A DNA stretch of 55,278 nucleotides from Dichotomicrobium sp964540795 (GTDB lineage Bacteria; Pseudomonadota; Alphaproteobacteria; Rhizobiales; Rhodomicrobiaceae): contig CAZINX010000014.1 of NCBI GenBank assembly GCA_964540795.1, positions 1 to 55,278 of the forward strand, written 5' to 3'. Numbering within the stretch: the first letter of the stretch is position 1; each line of letters opens with the position of its first letter. Positions 18,438-27,489 of the stretch are shown here, piece by piece. Under the pieces are notes generated by a model. It did not search any database. It saw nothing but the letters and a program-made list of their open reading frames with translations, and had not been told where the DNA came from. The position numbers were made by a program, and so were the translations under genes.

Positions 18438-19670
18438 CTAGGCCGGCGGCGGGCCGAACACCAGCACCGCATTGAGGCCGCCGAAGGCGAAGGAGTTCGA
18501 CATCGCGTAGTTGATCTCATGCGCCCGGCCTTCGTTCGGCACGTAGTCCAGGTCGCACTCATCGCCTGGTTCGTCGAAGCCGATCGTTGGCGGGGCGAAA
18601 TTCTCCTCGATCGCCTTGATGCAGGCGCTGGCCTCGATACTGCCGCCCGCGCCCAGCGTGTGGCCGGTCATCGACTTGGTGGAGGACACCAGGAGGTCAT
18701 TCGCGGCGTTGCCGAACACGCGCTTGATCGCGTTGGTTTCGTTGACGTCGTTGATGGCCGTCGCCGTGCCGTGGGCGTTGAGATAGTCGATGTCGGACGG
18801 GCTTATCTGCGCGTCCTCCAGCGCAAGCTCCATTGCCGCCGTCGGCCCTTCGATATCCGGGTTGACCATGTCCCCGGCATCGGCCGTCATGCCGAAGCCG
18901 AGCACTTCCGCGAGGATGGTGGCCCCGCGGGCCTGCGCGCGCTCCAGCTCCTCAAGCACGAGGATGCCCGCGCCCTCGGCCAGCACCGTGCCGTTGCGCC
19001 GCTTCGAGAAAGGAAAGCACCCCTCTGGCGAGAGCACCCGCATCGCCTGCCAGGCGCGCATCGAGCCGAAGGTGAGCGCGGCTTCCGAGGCTCCGGCGAC
19101 GCCCAGATCGGCGGCGTTGCCACGGATCAGCTGGTAGGTCAGGCCGATCGCGTGCGCGGCCGTGGAGCAGGCGCTGACCGTGCCGAAGCAAGGCCCCTTG
19201 ATGCCGTAGTCGATTCCAACATGCGCGGCCGCCGAGCTGCCGATGGTGCGCAGCAGCGTAAGCGGATGCGTCGCCTTCTTGTTGTGGACGAAGAGGTCTT
19301 CATACCCCTTTTCGAGGCTGACCAGCCCGCCGATGCCCGAGCCAATGATGCAGGCCGTGCGCAACCCGTTCTCGACCGGGCCGTCGAAGCCCGCCTGGGT
19401 CATCGCTTCCTTGGCGGCCGCGCCCGCGAACTGCGAATAGCGGTCGGCGAGCAGGATATGTTTGCTGTCCAGCAGCTTGCGCGGCTCGAAACCTTCGACC
19501 TCGCCGGCGATGTGGATGTAAAGCTCGCTGGTGTCGAAGCCCTTGATCTCGCCGATGCCGCAGCGCCCGGCGCGAACGCTCTCCCAAAACGGCTCGATGC
19601 CAATCCCGATCGGGGTGACGGCCCCGTGGCCAGTAACGACGACGCGGCGCGCGCCATTGGACTTGGTCAT
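18438..19670 (-). CDS. Beta-ketoacyl-ACP synthase, FabF/NodE-like
   Basis: This 410-residue condensing enzyme extends an acyl chain on an acyl carrier protein with malonyl-ACP. The catalytic cysteine is C168 (GTVSACSTAAHAIG), the histidines are H300 (NAHGTAT) and H337 (STKSMTGHTLGAGG), and K332 is conserved. Length and motifs fit the KAS II group. The gene follows an acyl carrier protein gene on the same strand by 75 bases and is not next to fabD or fabG, so it may be a dedicated synthase for a special acyl chain, as in NodE/NodF or hydroxy-fatty-acid pairs, rather than the housekeeping FabF. That reading is inference. Confidence 0.88.
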   Translation of the reverse strand: MTKSNGARRVVVTGHGAVTPIGIGIEPFWESVRAGRCGIGEIKGFDTSELYIHIAGEVEGFEPRKLLDSKHILLADRYSQFAGAAAKEAMTQAGFDGPVENGLRTACIIGSGIGGLVSLEKGYEDLFVHNKKATHPLTLLRTIGSSAAAHVGIDYGIKGPCFGTVSACSTAAHAIGLTYQLIRGNAADLGVAGASEAALTFGSMRAWQAMRVLSPEGCFPFSKRRNGTVLAEGAGILVLEELERAQARGATILAEVLGFGMTADAGDMVNPDIEGPTAAMELALEDAQISPSDIDYLNAHGTATAINDVNETNAIKRVFGNAANDLLVSSTKSMTGHTLGAGGSIEASACIKAIEENFAPPTIGFDEPGDECDLDYVPNEGRAHEINYAMSNSFAFGGLNAVLVFGPPPA

Positions 19671-19745
19671 TGCTTTTTCGTCTCGTTGTAGGCCAACACG
19701 CGGTGGAGAGCGCCCGCCGGGCCGCGCGGATCGCCGCAGCCCGTA

Positions 19746-20015
19746 TCAGGCCGCGGCGCCGGAGGAGTCGGAACTGGAAACGAGCTGGCGCACCCGCTCG
19801 ACCACTGAGCCGACGGTGGCGAAGTCTTCCACTTCCTCGTTGGCGTTGTACGGGATTTCGATGCCGAAGCTGTCCTCGATGTCGAAGACAATCACAGCCA
19901 GGTCGAGCGACTCGATCTGCAGATCGCTGAGCTTTGTGTCCAGAGAGATTGTCTCCGGCGGATCCTTCATGTTCTTTTTCAGGATCTCTATGATTTTCGA
20001 AGCGACTTCGTCCAT
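19746..20015 (-). CDS. Acyl carrier protein (specialised)
   Basis: This 89-residue protein has the acyl carrier helix pattern and the phosphopantetheine site DLQIESLDLAV, with S36 as the attachment serine. ESL replaces the usual DSL of AcpP, suggesting a specialised carrier. ATG at 20015 sits behind GGGGG; the longer frame from 20069 adds 18 residues without family similarity. It pairs with the ketosynthase gene downstream and is divergent from the MerR-type regulator gene. The C-terminus ends in a short Ser/Ala tail. Confidence 0.88.
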   Translation of the reverse strand: MDEVASKIIEILKKNMKDPPETISLDTKLSDLQIESLDLAVIVFDIEDSFGIEIPYNANEEVEDFATVGSVVERVRQLVSSSDSSGAAA

Positions 20016-20268
20016 ACCGAACCCCCTGCCTGCCGTGGCTGGTTTGTCATTCGCCGATCTGGAATGCACACAACTTCATGCCTGGAAAATATCGGCGCCC
20101 CAGCGGATTGCTGGTTTCCCCTTAATCGGAAACGAAGCCTAAGTCCAGCGCGGGATCATGCCGATCTCGCCTTTCAATCGCGCGTTCCCGGTTCCGCGTC
20201 AGCGAACGCGGGTTGTTGCCGGCTGGCCTTGTTCTTCGCCCCATCCTGCATCCATCATCGCGGCGATT

Positions 20269-20286
20269 GTGTTACGAAAGTGACAC
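20269..20286. promoter_or_regulatory. Dyad between divergent acp and merR genes
   Basis: GTGTTACGAAAGTGACAC has the symmetric pattern GTGTnAC-GAAA-GTnACAC. It lies 253 bases upstream of the acp start and 106 bases upstream of the regulator start, in the 377-base gap 20016-20392 that otherwise shows no gene. It could be an operator for autoregulation, but it matches the fadE palindrome poorly. Confidence 0.3.
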
Positions 20287-20392
20287 CCGTGTTGCGAGGG
20301 CCGGGTTTTCGGCGAATTTGATCCCGTTCATTGTGCCGGCCCTTAAACCGCGCATGTTAGTGTCACCCCAATCGCGACAAGTGCCCACGGCT

Positions 20393-20827
20393 ATGGCCAA
20401 AAACCCACCATCCGAGATGCATGACCAGACTGGCGGCGCGTCCAGCGACCAGCAGGCCCTTTATGGCATCGGCGAACTGGCCGAAGAACTGGGGATCAGC
20501 CAGCGGGCGGTGCGGTTCTACGAGACCAAGGGGCTTCTCAAGCCGCGTCGCGTGGGCGTCAACCGCGTTTACGACCGCCGGGATCGCGCGCGGCTAAAGC
20601 TGATCCTGCGTGGCAAGCGGCTGGGGTTTTCGCTGCAGGAGATATCGGAATATCTCGACCTTTACGACGAGGACCCTGAGCAGAAGCTGCAGACCCGGCA
20701 TCTGCTGAACAAGGTGGAAGAGGCGATCGAGGATTTGCAGCGCAAGCGCGCGGATATCGACTCAACACTCGACGAACTGGCCGTCATCCGCGCGCAATGC
20801 CTCAATCAGCTTGAGAGCGAGAAATAG
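20393..20827 (+). CDS. MerR-family regulator, LiuR-like
   Basis: This DNA-binding protein of about 144 residues has the MerR N-terminal helix-turn-helix (YGIGELAEELGISQRAVRFY) followed by ETKGLLKPRR and the segment LKLILRGKRLGFSLQEI, which is characteristic of LiuR-type regulators of branched-chain amino acid and fatty acid catabolism. A coiled dimerisation helix follows (LLNKVEEAIEDLQRKRADID). No metal-binding cysteine pattern of the heavy-metal MerR group is present. The start is uncertain: ATGs at 20354, 20393 and 20417 are all in frame without a good ribosome site. Its 3-prime end is eight bases from the stop of the convergent beta-oxidation operon, whose promoter carries a LiuR-like palindrome, so that operon is the likely target. 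Confidence 0.85.
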   Translation: MAKNPPSEMHDQTGGASSDQQALYGIGELAEELGISQRAVRFYETKGLLKPRRVGVNRVYDRRDRARLKLILRGKRLGFSLQEISEYLDLYDEDPEQKLQTRHLLNKVEEAIEDLQRKRADIDSTLDELAVIRAQCLNQLESEK

Positions 20828-20835
20828 CGCCCTGC

Positions 20836-22122
20836 TCAGGCCGCCTGTTCGGTGCGCGGGGCCTCCAGGATCGCCGCGACGCCCATGCCGCCGGCTGTGC
20901 AGATGGAGATCAGCCCGCGTCCGCCGCCGCGCTCGTTCAGCAGCTTCGCCAGATGCGCCGTGATCCGCGCGCCGGTTGCCGCGAACGGGTGGCCGTAGGC
21001 GATGCTGGAGCCGCGCACGTTGAGCTTGCTGCGGTCGATTTCGCCCAGCGGCGCGTCCCGGCCCAGCACCTCGCGGCAGTATTCCGGCGACTCCCAGGCC
21101 TTGAGCGTCGCAAGCACCTGCGCGGCGAACGCCTCGTGAATTTCGTAAAAGTCGAAGTCCTGAAGCGTTAGCCCGGCGCGGTCGAGCATCTTCGATACGG
21201 CGATGGTCGGGGCCATCAGCAGACCGCGTCCGCCAACAAAGTCGATGCCCGCCGTCTGGCTCTCGACGATGTAGGCCTGCGGCACCACGCCGTTATCCTT
21301 CGCCCAGTCCTCCGAGGCGATCAGCACGGCCGCCGCGCCGTCGGTCAGCGGGGTTGAGTTTGCTGGCGTGAGCGTGCCGCTTTTCGACTTGTCGAAGGCC
21401 GGGTTGAGCGTGCCCATCTTTTCGAGGTCGATGTCCGGGCGGATGTTGTTGTCCTGAAACACGCCCGCGCAGGGGACGATCATGTCGTCGAGGAAGCCGT
21501 CCTTGTAGGCCTGCGCCGCGTTCTTGTGGCTGTTGTAGGCGAGCAGGTCCTGCTCTGCGCGCGGGATGTCCCACTCCTTGGCCATCAGTTCGCAGTGCTG
21601 GCCCATCGACAGGCCGGTGCGCGGCTCGTTGACGTTCGGGGCCTGCGGAGCCAGTTCGCCCGGCTTGAAGTCGCCGAACTGCTTGACCTTCTGCCCGAAG
21701 CTCTTGGCGCGCGACGCATTAATGAGCCGCTTGGCGAACTTGCGGTTGAAGACGATCGGCGCGTCCGACACCGTGTCCGAGCCGGTGGCGATCGCGCAGT
21801 CGATCTGTCCGGTGGCGATCTTCGCGCCGCTGCCCAGCGCCGCCTGCAGGCTGGTGCCGCAGGCCTGCATCATGGTGATGCCCGGCGTCGAGGGCGCGAG
21901 CTCGGTGCCGATCACCGCTTCGCGCGCCAGGTTCCAGTCCTTCGCGTGGGTGACGACCGCGCCGCCGACCACCTCATCAATGTGCTTGCCCTTCAGGCCG
22001 TATTTCTCCGACAGCCCGTTCAGCGCGGTGGTCATCATGTCGAGGTTCGTCAGATCGGCATAGGCGGTGTGGGAGCGGCAGAATGGCGTGCGCACCCCTC
22101 CGATGACGGCGACTTTTCGCAT
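20836..22122 (-). CDS. Acetyl-CoA C-acyltransferase (3-ketoacyl-CoA thiolase), FadI-like
   Basis: This 428-residue thiolase cleaves 3-ketoacyl-CoA with CoA in the last step of beta-oxidation. The nucleophile is C88 (MQACGTSLQA); the other catalytic residues lie in EIHEAFAAQ, YGHPFAATGAR and the C-terminal CTAGGMGV. It is the third gene of a fadE-fadJ-thiolase operon, 24 bases after fadJ, and pairs with FadJ as the beta subunit of the multienzyme complex. Its stop faces the regulator gene eight bases away. Confidence 0.92.
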   Translation of the reverse strand: MRKVAVIGGVRTPFCRSHTAYADLTNLDMMTTALNGLSEKYGLKGKHIDEVVGGAVVTHAKDWNLAREAVIGTELAPSTPGITMMQACGTSLQAALGSGAKIATGQIDCAIATGSDTVSDAPIVFNRKFAKRLINASRAKSFGQKVKQFGDFKPGELAPQAPNVNEPRTGLSMGQHCELMAKEWDIPRAEQDLLAYNSHKNAAQAYKDGFLDDMIVPCAGVFQDNNIRPDIDLEKMGTLNPAFDKSKSGTLTPANSTPLTDGAAAVLIASEDWAKDNGVVPQAYIVESQTAGIDFVGGRGLLMAPTIAVSKMLDRAGLTLQDFDFYEIHEAFAAQVLATLKAWESPEYCREVLGRDAPLGEIDRSKLNVRGSSIAYGHPFAATGARITAHLAKLLNERGGGRGLISICTAGGMGVAAILEAPRTEQAA

Positions 22123-22146
22123 GGGTTGGCTCTCTCAGCTTGTGGT

Positions 22147-24138
22147 TCAGGCGGCCTGGGCAGTGCTCTCGCTAGCCTCGTTTTGCGAGCGGCGATAATG
22201 CAGCGGCCCGCCGCGGAACGGTGCGAAGCCGGTGCCAAAGATGACGCCCGCGTCGACCAGATCGGCGTTGGCGACGATGCCGTCTTCCAGCACGCGCTCG
22301 CATTCGTCGATCAGCGGCTTGAGCATCTCCTCGCCGAGCTTTTCCAGTTCCGCCTCGTCGTAATCGGCCGCCGCCTTCTGAGCCTTGCCTTTGTCCCAGA
22401 TGTAGAAGCCCCTGCCGGTCTTCTTGCCGAGCTTGCCCGCGGCCACGAGCCGGCCCAGATCGCTGTCCTGCGCAGGACCTGAGCCGAGCGTTTCATTGAC
22501 ATTCATGCAGACATCCAGTCCGACCACGTCGGCCAACTCGATCGGCCCCATCGGCATACCGAACTTCTCCGCTGCGGCGTCCAGCTTCTCCTTTGGCGTG
22601 CCTTCCTGCAGGCGGGTGATCGAGCCGAGCAGGTATGGCGCGAGCACGCGGTTGACGAGGAAGCCGGGGCAGCTCTGCACGATCAGCGGCAGCTTGCCGA
22701 TGTGGTTGACGAAGGCCGCGCCTTTCTCGACTTCGTCCTCGCGCGACTGTTCGCCCTTCACCACCTCAACAAGCGGCATCTTTTCGACCGGATTGAAGAA
22801 ATGCAGCCCGATCAGCCGGCCCGGATCGTTCAGGCTCTGGGCAATGTCCTCGATGCGCAGCGAGGATGTGTTGGTCGCCAGCACCGCGCCAGGCTTCATC
22901 TGCGCTTCGAGATCGGCGAACAGCTTCTGCTTGGCGTCGAGATTTTCGATAATCGCCTCGATCACCACATCAGCGCGCTTGATATGCTCGCCCGGCACAT
23001 CGCTGATGAGCCTGCTCATGGCGACATCAACATCGCGGGACGAGCGCATCCGCTTCTTGAAGAGTTGCTTCGCACGGCCCAGCGCCTTGTTGACCTGCTC
23101 CTGCGTCTGGTCCTGCAGCGAGACCTCCATGCCGGAATAGACGCCCCACGCGGCGATATCGCCGCCCATCGTGCCCGCGCCGACGACATGTAGCCGCAGC
23201 GGCTTGAAGCGGCTCTTCGGCGCTTGATCCTTGAGCATCTCCTGCAGGCGGAACACGCGGCGCAGGTTGCGCGAGGTCTCGCTGATCATCAACGGTACGA
23301 AGGTCCGGCTCTCGGCTGTGGCCATGCGCTGCGCGTCGCCGCCATAGCGCTCGAACAGGTCGATCAGTTTGTATGGCGCGGGGTAATGGTCCGGCCGCGC
23401 CTTCTTTTCGGTTTCGCTGCGCATCCGGTTGGCGAGGTAGCCGCGCGCCGGCGATTTTGTGAGCAGGCGCTTCCACCATGCGCCGCCTTTGGATTTCCGC
23501 TTCTGGAGCACGGCCTTGCGCGCTGTCCAGGGCAGCTCGAGGCGGCTCGGGACAAGCTGGTCGACCACGCCCATGCCGCGTGCCACGCCAGGGCGCAGCA
23601 TCTTGCCGGTCAGCATCGCCTGCATTCCGGCGATTGGTCCGGCGAGCTTCAGCATCCGCACCGTGCCGTTCAGCCCCGGAATAATGCCAAGCTTGACTTC
23701 TGGCAGGCCGATCCGCGTGCCCTCGTCGCGCGTTGCGATGCGGTAGTGGCAGGCCATTGCGAATTCGAGTCCGCCGCCAAGGCAGTAGCCGTTGATCGCC
23801 GCCACCGCTGGCACCTTGAGGCGCTCGACGCGGTTGAACAGCTCGATCACCGGGTTGATGACGTCCTCGACATCCTTCTGCGTGCGCAGCGCGTCGAACT
23901 CGCCGATATCCGCGCCGGCGATGAAGTTGTTGGACTTGGCGGAGATGAACACCACGCCCTTCACATCGCCGCGCTGCGCCGCGTCCTCGACCGCGCTGAT
24001 GATCTGCGCCAGTTCCTCGACCGGCTCGCGGCCCAGCGTGTTCATTCGCTGGCCGACGGTGTCGAACCAGGCCCAGGCGATGTTGTCGACGTCAATTTCG
24101 AAGCGCCAATGCTTCAGGTTCGGGAGTTCGTAAGACAT
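22147..24138 (-). CDS. fadJ: Fatty acid oxidation multifunctional enzyme (enoyl-CoA hydratase/3-hydroxyacyl-CoA dehydrogenase)
   Basis: This 663-residue fusion hydrates enoyl-CoA and oxidises the 3-hydroxyacyl-CoA with NAD. The N-terminal crotonase domain (about 15-190) has FIAGADIGEF and NGYCLGGGLEFAMAC for the oxyanion hole. The dehydrogenase domain (about 310-490) starts with the Rossmann motif VVGAGTMGGDIA and has GLHFFNPVEKMPLVEVV. The C-terminal dehydrogenase repeats end with FAPFRGGPL. ATG at 24138 has GGAA upstream and gives the natural N-terminus; the frame is open to 24201. It is somewhat shorter than E. coli FadJ (about 714). It follows fadE by 22 bases. FadB-type function is equally possible. 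Confidence 0.92.
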   Translation of the reverse strand: MSYELPNLKHWRFEIDVDNIAWAWFDTVGQRMNTLGREPVEELAQIISAVEDAAQRGDVKGVVFISAKSNNFIAGADIGEFDALRTQKDVEDVINPVIELFNRVERLKVPAVAAINGYCLGGGLEFAMACHYRIATRDEGTRIGLPEVKLGIIPGLNGTVRMLKLAGPIAGMQAMLTGKMLRPGVARGMGVVDQLVPSRLELPWTARKAVLQKRKSKGGAWWKRLLTKSPARGYLANRMRSETEKKARPDHYPAPYKLIDLFERYGGDAQRMATAESRTFVPLMISETSRNLRRVFRLQEMLKDQAPKSRFKPLRLHVVGAGTMGGDIAAWGVYSGMEVSLQDQTQEQVNKALGRAKQLFKKRMRSSRDVDVAMSRLISDVPGEHIKRADVVIEAIIENLDAKQKLFADLEAQMKPGAVLATNTSSLRIEDIAQSLNDPGRLIGLHFFNPVEKMPLVEVVKGEQSREDEVEKGAAFVNHIGKLPLIVQSCPGFLVNRVLAPYLLGSITRLQEGTPKEKLDAAAEKFGMPMGPIELADVVGLDVCMNVNETLGSGPAQDSDLGRLVAAGKLGKKTGRGFYIWDKGKAQKAAADYDEAELEKLGEEMLKPLIDECERVLEDGIVANADLVDAGVIFGTGFAPFRGGPLHYRRSQNEASESTAQAA

Positions 24139-24160
24139 GTCGTTTCCAGTCGTTATGGTT

Positions 24161-26767
24161 CTATTCGGCCGCCTGCACGCCGCCGTCCTTGCGGTCGGCA
24201 TCGGGCACGGCCTCCGCCTCGGCGGGCTCGCTCACGCGGTCCTGATAGTCCGGCCAGGGCGAGCGCTCGGTGGCCGCAGCCTCTTCCGTGCGGGGCGGGC
24301 CGGCATCGTCGTCGCGCCCGCGCCCGGTGATCGCCTCGGGGTCGAAGTGATCCACCGAGATCACCTTGAACACGAGGTCTTCGGTCTCGCGCAACAGCTT
24401 GGCCTCGTCGCCCGTGATGATGCCCTTGGCCTCGGCATCGCCCAGCCAGTCGCGGTCGAGCGAGCGGCGGAGCACACCGGCTTTCAGCGCCTTCTCGACC
24501 TTGCGCTCGGCCGGTTCGGCCTCGATGACCTTTTCCAGCGTCACTTCCAGGATGCCCATCGGATCGTCCGCGTCGCGGCTGATGTAGATGTCGCGGGTCA
24601 GGCGGTCGCGCACTTCGCCCGGACCAAGCGCGGCGCGGACGGCGGACTTGCCGACGCTATGCCCGGCCGGCTCGACAGGGAAGCCGAACGGGAACACCAG
24701 ACGGCGCAGCACCCAGCCGACGCCGAAGAAGGGGAAGTTGCGCGTGACTTCCTGCAGCGCGGCGTAAAAGCGGTGCAGCGAATTGCGCAGGCAAAGCTCG
24801 ACGATGCGCCGGTCCGCGAGCGGCTGGCCATCGTCCTCGTAGCGCTTGAGCACCGTCGAGGCGAGGTAAAGCTCGGAGAGCGCGTCGGCCATCTGGCCGG
24901 TCAGGCGCTGGCGCGTGCGCAAGCCCCCGCCCAAAAGCGCGACGCACATATCGGCCACCAGCGCGAAGTTCTGGCTGGCGCGGCTCAGTTGGCGGTACCA
25001 CTTCGCCGTCTCGGACACCTGCGGCGCATCGGCGAAGCTGCCGAATGTGATGTTGTGGAACAGCGCGCCGAACACATTCCCGGTGGCGAAGGCGACATGG
25101 TTCTCGAACGCCTCCTCGAACATCGCGAAGCCCTGATCCTCATCCCAGTGCTGGGCGGCTTCGATCTCCTTGTAGAGGAACGGGTGCGAGCGCAGCACGC
25201 CCTGCGTGAAGGTGATGAGGCTGCGCGTGAGAATGTTCGCGCCTTCGACCGTGATGCCGATCGGCACCATCTGGTAGGCGGACTGGAGATAATTCGACGG
25301 GCCGTCGCAAATCGCCTTGCCGCCGTGAATGTCCATCGCGTCGGAAACGGCCTCGCGCATCCGCTCGGTGGACTGGTATTTCATCAGCGCGGAGAGCACC
25401 GACGGCTTCGCGCCCTCGCCGACCATCGCGGCGGTGACGGAGCGCGCCGATTCAAGCGTGTAGGCGGTCTCGACCAGCCGCGCGAGCCGCTCCTCGATGC
25501 CCTCCATCCGGCCGATGGCAATGCCGAACTGTTTGCGGATGCGCCCATACGCCGTCGAAGTGCGCAACATCTGCTTGGCCGCCGCGGTGCTGGTCGCGGG
25601 CAGCGAGATCGCACGGCCAGCGGACAGGCAACTCATCAGCATCCGCCAGCCCTGACCGGTGCGCTCGGCTCCACCGATCACTGCCTCCATCGGCACGAAC
25701 ACGTCCTCGCCCCAGGTCGGGCCGTTCGGGAAGGCGTTGCCGCAGGGCAGGTGACGACGCCCGATGTTCACGCCCGGCGTGTCGGTCGGCACCAGCGCCA
25801 GCGTGATGCCAAGCTCGTTGCTCTTGCCGAGCAGGTTTTCCGGGTCATGTAGCCGGAAGGCGAGGCCCAGCAGCGTCGCGTTCGGCGCGAGCGTGATATA
25901 GCGCTTGTTCCAGGTGAGCCTGATGCCGAGCGTTTCCTGGCCGTTGTGTTCGCCTTTTGTGACGATGCCGACATCGCGCATGGACGCGGCGTCCGAGCCG
26001 GCAAAGGGACTGGTGAGCGCGAAGCAGGGGATTTCCTCGCCCTTGGCCAGACGCGGCAGGTAATAGTCTTTCTGATGGTCGGTGCCGAATTTCTCGATCA
26101 GCTCGCCCGGACCGAGCGAGTTGGGGACCATGACGACGGTTGCGACATCCGGGCTGCGCGAGGCGATCTTGCCGATGATGAGAGATTGCGCCTGCGGCGA
26201 GAACCCCAGACCGCCATGCTCCTTGGAGATCAGCATCCCCAAAAAGCCCTTGTCGATGATGAACTGCCATATGTGAGGCGGGATCTCGCGCTGCTCGGCG
26301 CGGATGTTCCAGTCGTCGATCATCGCGCACAGCTCATCGACGGTCTCGTTCAGGAATTTCCGCTCCTCGTCGGTCAGCGCCGGCGCGCCCACGGAGCGCA
26401 GCTTGCTCCAGGACGGCTCGCCGGAGAAGAACTCCGCATCGAAGCCGACCGTGCCCGCCTCCAGCGCCTCCTTCTCCGTGTCGGAAACCGGCGGCAGAAT
26501 GCGCTTGACGGTGTGGAAGGCCGGGCGCGTGACGAGTTGCTGGCGGATCGGCCGGATCGAAAGCAGCGCAAGCGCGATCGCGGGCGCCCAGGCGATCCAC
26601 GCGCCGATGCTGCCGAACGGCGCCTCGAACGTGGCCCAGGGCAGGCCGGTCTGAGCCAGAAATGTAATCGCGGCGACGACGAGCGCCCACGCCCATAGCG
26701 GCGAGCGCTGAATGGCCAGCGCCGCCAGCGCGGCAAGGCTCACGAGAACAAACACGAGCGTAATCAT
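24161..26767 (-). CDS. fadE: Membrane-anchored acyl-CoA dehydrogenase, FadE type
   Basis: This 868-residue flavoprotein performs the first oxidation of acyl-CoA. Unlike typical 380-residue dehydrogenases it is of the long YafH/FadE type, with two N-terminal membrane segments (about 2-20 and 24-40, with a third hydrophobic stretch near 55-72) and an extended C-terminal domain of about 300 residues. The dehydrogenase core shows GFLGMLISKEHGGLGFSPQ, CFALTSPFAGSDAASM and the later EGANILTRSLITFTQG. ATG at 26767 follows AGGAGAGG; the frame is open to 26794. It leads the fadE-fadJ-thiolase operon. A LiuR-like palindrome lies 70-85 bases upstream and should control it. Confidence 0.92.
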   Translation of the reverse strand: MITLVFVLVSLAALAALAIQRSPLWAWALVVAAITFLAQTGLPWATFEAPFGSIGAWIAWAPAIALALLSIRPIRQQLVTRPAFHTVKRILPPVSDTEKEALEAGTVGFDAEFFSGEPSWSKLRSVGAPALTDEERKFLNETVDELCAMIDDWNIRAEQREIPPHIWQFIIDKGFLGMLISKEHGGLGFSPQAQSLIIGKIASRSPDVATVVMVPNSLGPGELIEKFGTDHQKDYYLPRLAKGEEIPCFALTSPFAGSDAASMRDVGIVTKGEHNGQETLGIRLTWNKRYITLAPNATLLGLAFRLHDPENLLGKSNELGITLALVPTDTPGVNIGRRHLPCGNAFPNGPTWGEDVFVPMEAVIGGAERTGQGWRMLMSCLSAGRAISLPATSTAAAKQMLRTSTAYGRIRKQFGIAIGRMEGIEERLARLVETAYTLESARSVTAAMVGEGAKPSVLSALMKYQSTERMREAVSDAMDIHGGKAICDGPSNYLQSAYQMVPIGITVEGANILTRSLITFTQGVLRSHPFLYKEIEAAQHWDEDQGFAMFEEAFENHVAFATGNVFGALFHNITFGSFADAPQVSETAKWYRQLSRASQNFALVADMCVALLGGGLRTRQRLTGQMADALSELYLASTVLKRYEDDGQPLADRRIVELCLRNSLHRFYAALQEVTRNFPFFGVGWVLRRLVFPFGFPVEPAGHSVGKSAVRAALGPGEVRDRLTRDIYISRDADDPMGILEVTLEKVIEAEPAERKVEKALKAGVLRRSLDRDWLGDAEAKGIITGDEAKLLRETEDLVFKVISVDHFDPEAITGRGRDDDAGPPRTEEAAATERSPWPDYQDRVSEPAEAEAVPDADRKDGGVQAAE

Positions 26768-26836
26768 GGCCTGTCGATCCTCTCCTGACGGCATACGGTG
26801 CGGCGGCGCGAGCCACCTGACTAAAACTGCATTCGA

Positions 26837-26852
26837 TTGACGTAAACGTCAA
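26837..26852. promoter_or_regulatory. LiuR/MerR-type operator of the beta-oxidation operon
   Basis: TTGACGTAAACGTCAA is a perfect inverted repeat of seven-base arms around a two-base centre. It lies 70-85 bases upstream of the fadE start and its minus-strand TTGACG could serve as the -35 hexamer, so a bound protein would block the promoter. The pattern closely resembles the published LiuR binding motif of proteobacteria, and a LiuR-like regulator gene sits at the far end of the same operon. Confidence 0.75.
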
Positions 26853-27030
26853 CTCACATGCGCTTGCCGCCGCTGTTTCGCCCTCACGCTTTCGCGCACA
26901 CTCTAACAGGTAAGCCATACCGACGCGAACGCCAGAGGCGCGACCATAACGGTTCATTATCACGCGTTTTTCGGACCCAGTGTGGCCAGACCGGCTTGCA
27001 TCCACACCTTCCGGCCGGCAAAACGGCTGT

Positions 27031-27489
27031 ATGCTCTTTCGCGCCGCCGTTCCTTTTCTCCGGCCCTATTTCCGGCTCACCCGCGGCATGACGCTGGGCG
27101 CTCAGGGCGTGGTGCTCGACAGCAGTGACCGCGTGCTGCTGATCCGCCACGGCTATCAGCCCGGCTGGCGCTTTCCCGGCGGCGGCGTCGAATGGCGCGA
27201 GACGCTGGAGGAGGCGCTGGCCCGCGAACTGTTCGAGGAAACGGGCGTGCGGATTGCGGGCCGGCCCTCGCTGCACGGCGTGTTCGGCAACTTCACCGTC
27301 TTGCCGAGCGATCATGTCGCGCTGTTCGTCATCCGTGAGTGGGACCAGCCGCAAGTGCCGGAGCCGAACCGGGAGATCGCCGCGCAGGGCTTTTTCCCGC
27401 GCGACGCGCTGCCCGAAGACACGGTGCGGCCTGTGCGCCGGCGCTTGGCGGAGATTTTCGACGGCGCGGCATCAAGCGCTCATTGGTAG
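27031..27489 (+). CDS. Nudix hydrolase
   Basis: This 152-residue enzyme contains a complete Nudix box, GGGVEWRETLEEALARELFE followed by ETG, the magnesium-binding helix that hydrolyses nucleoside diphosphates linked to another group. The N-terminal MLFRAAVPFLRPYFRLTRG is a basic, moderately hydrophobic stretch. The substrate is not predictable. ATG at 27031 was preferred to the GTG at 26980 because family similarity starts after it. The last 18 bases overlap the end of the convergent glutathione transferase gene. Confidence 0.87.
   Translation: MLFRAAVPFLRPYFRLTRGMTLGAQGVVLDSSDRVLLIRHGYQPGWRFPGGGVEWRETLEEALARELFEETGVRIAGRPSLHGVFGNFTVLPSDHVALFVIREWDQPQVPEPNREIAAQGFFPRDALPEDTVRPVRRRLAEIFDGAASSAHW

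Noticed and set aside
24137..25852. 571-codon plus-strand open frame opposite fadE
   Set aside because: Shadow of fadE; no recognisable motifs and no ribosome site.
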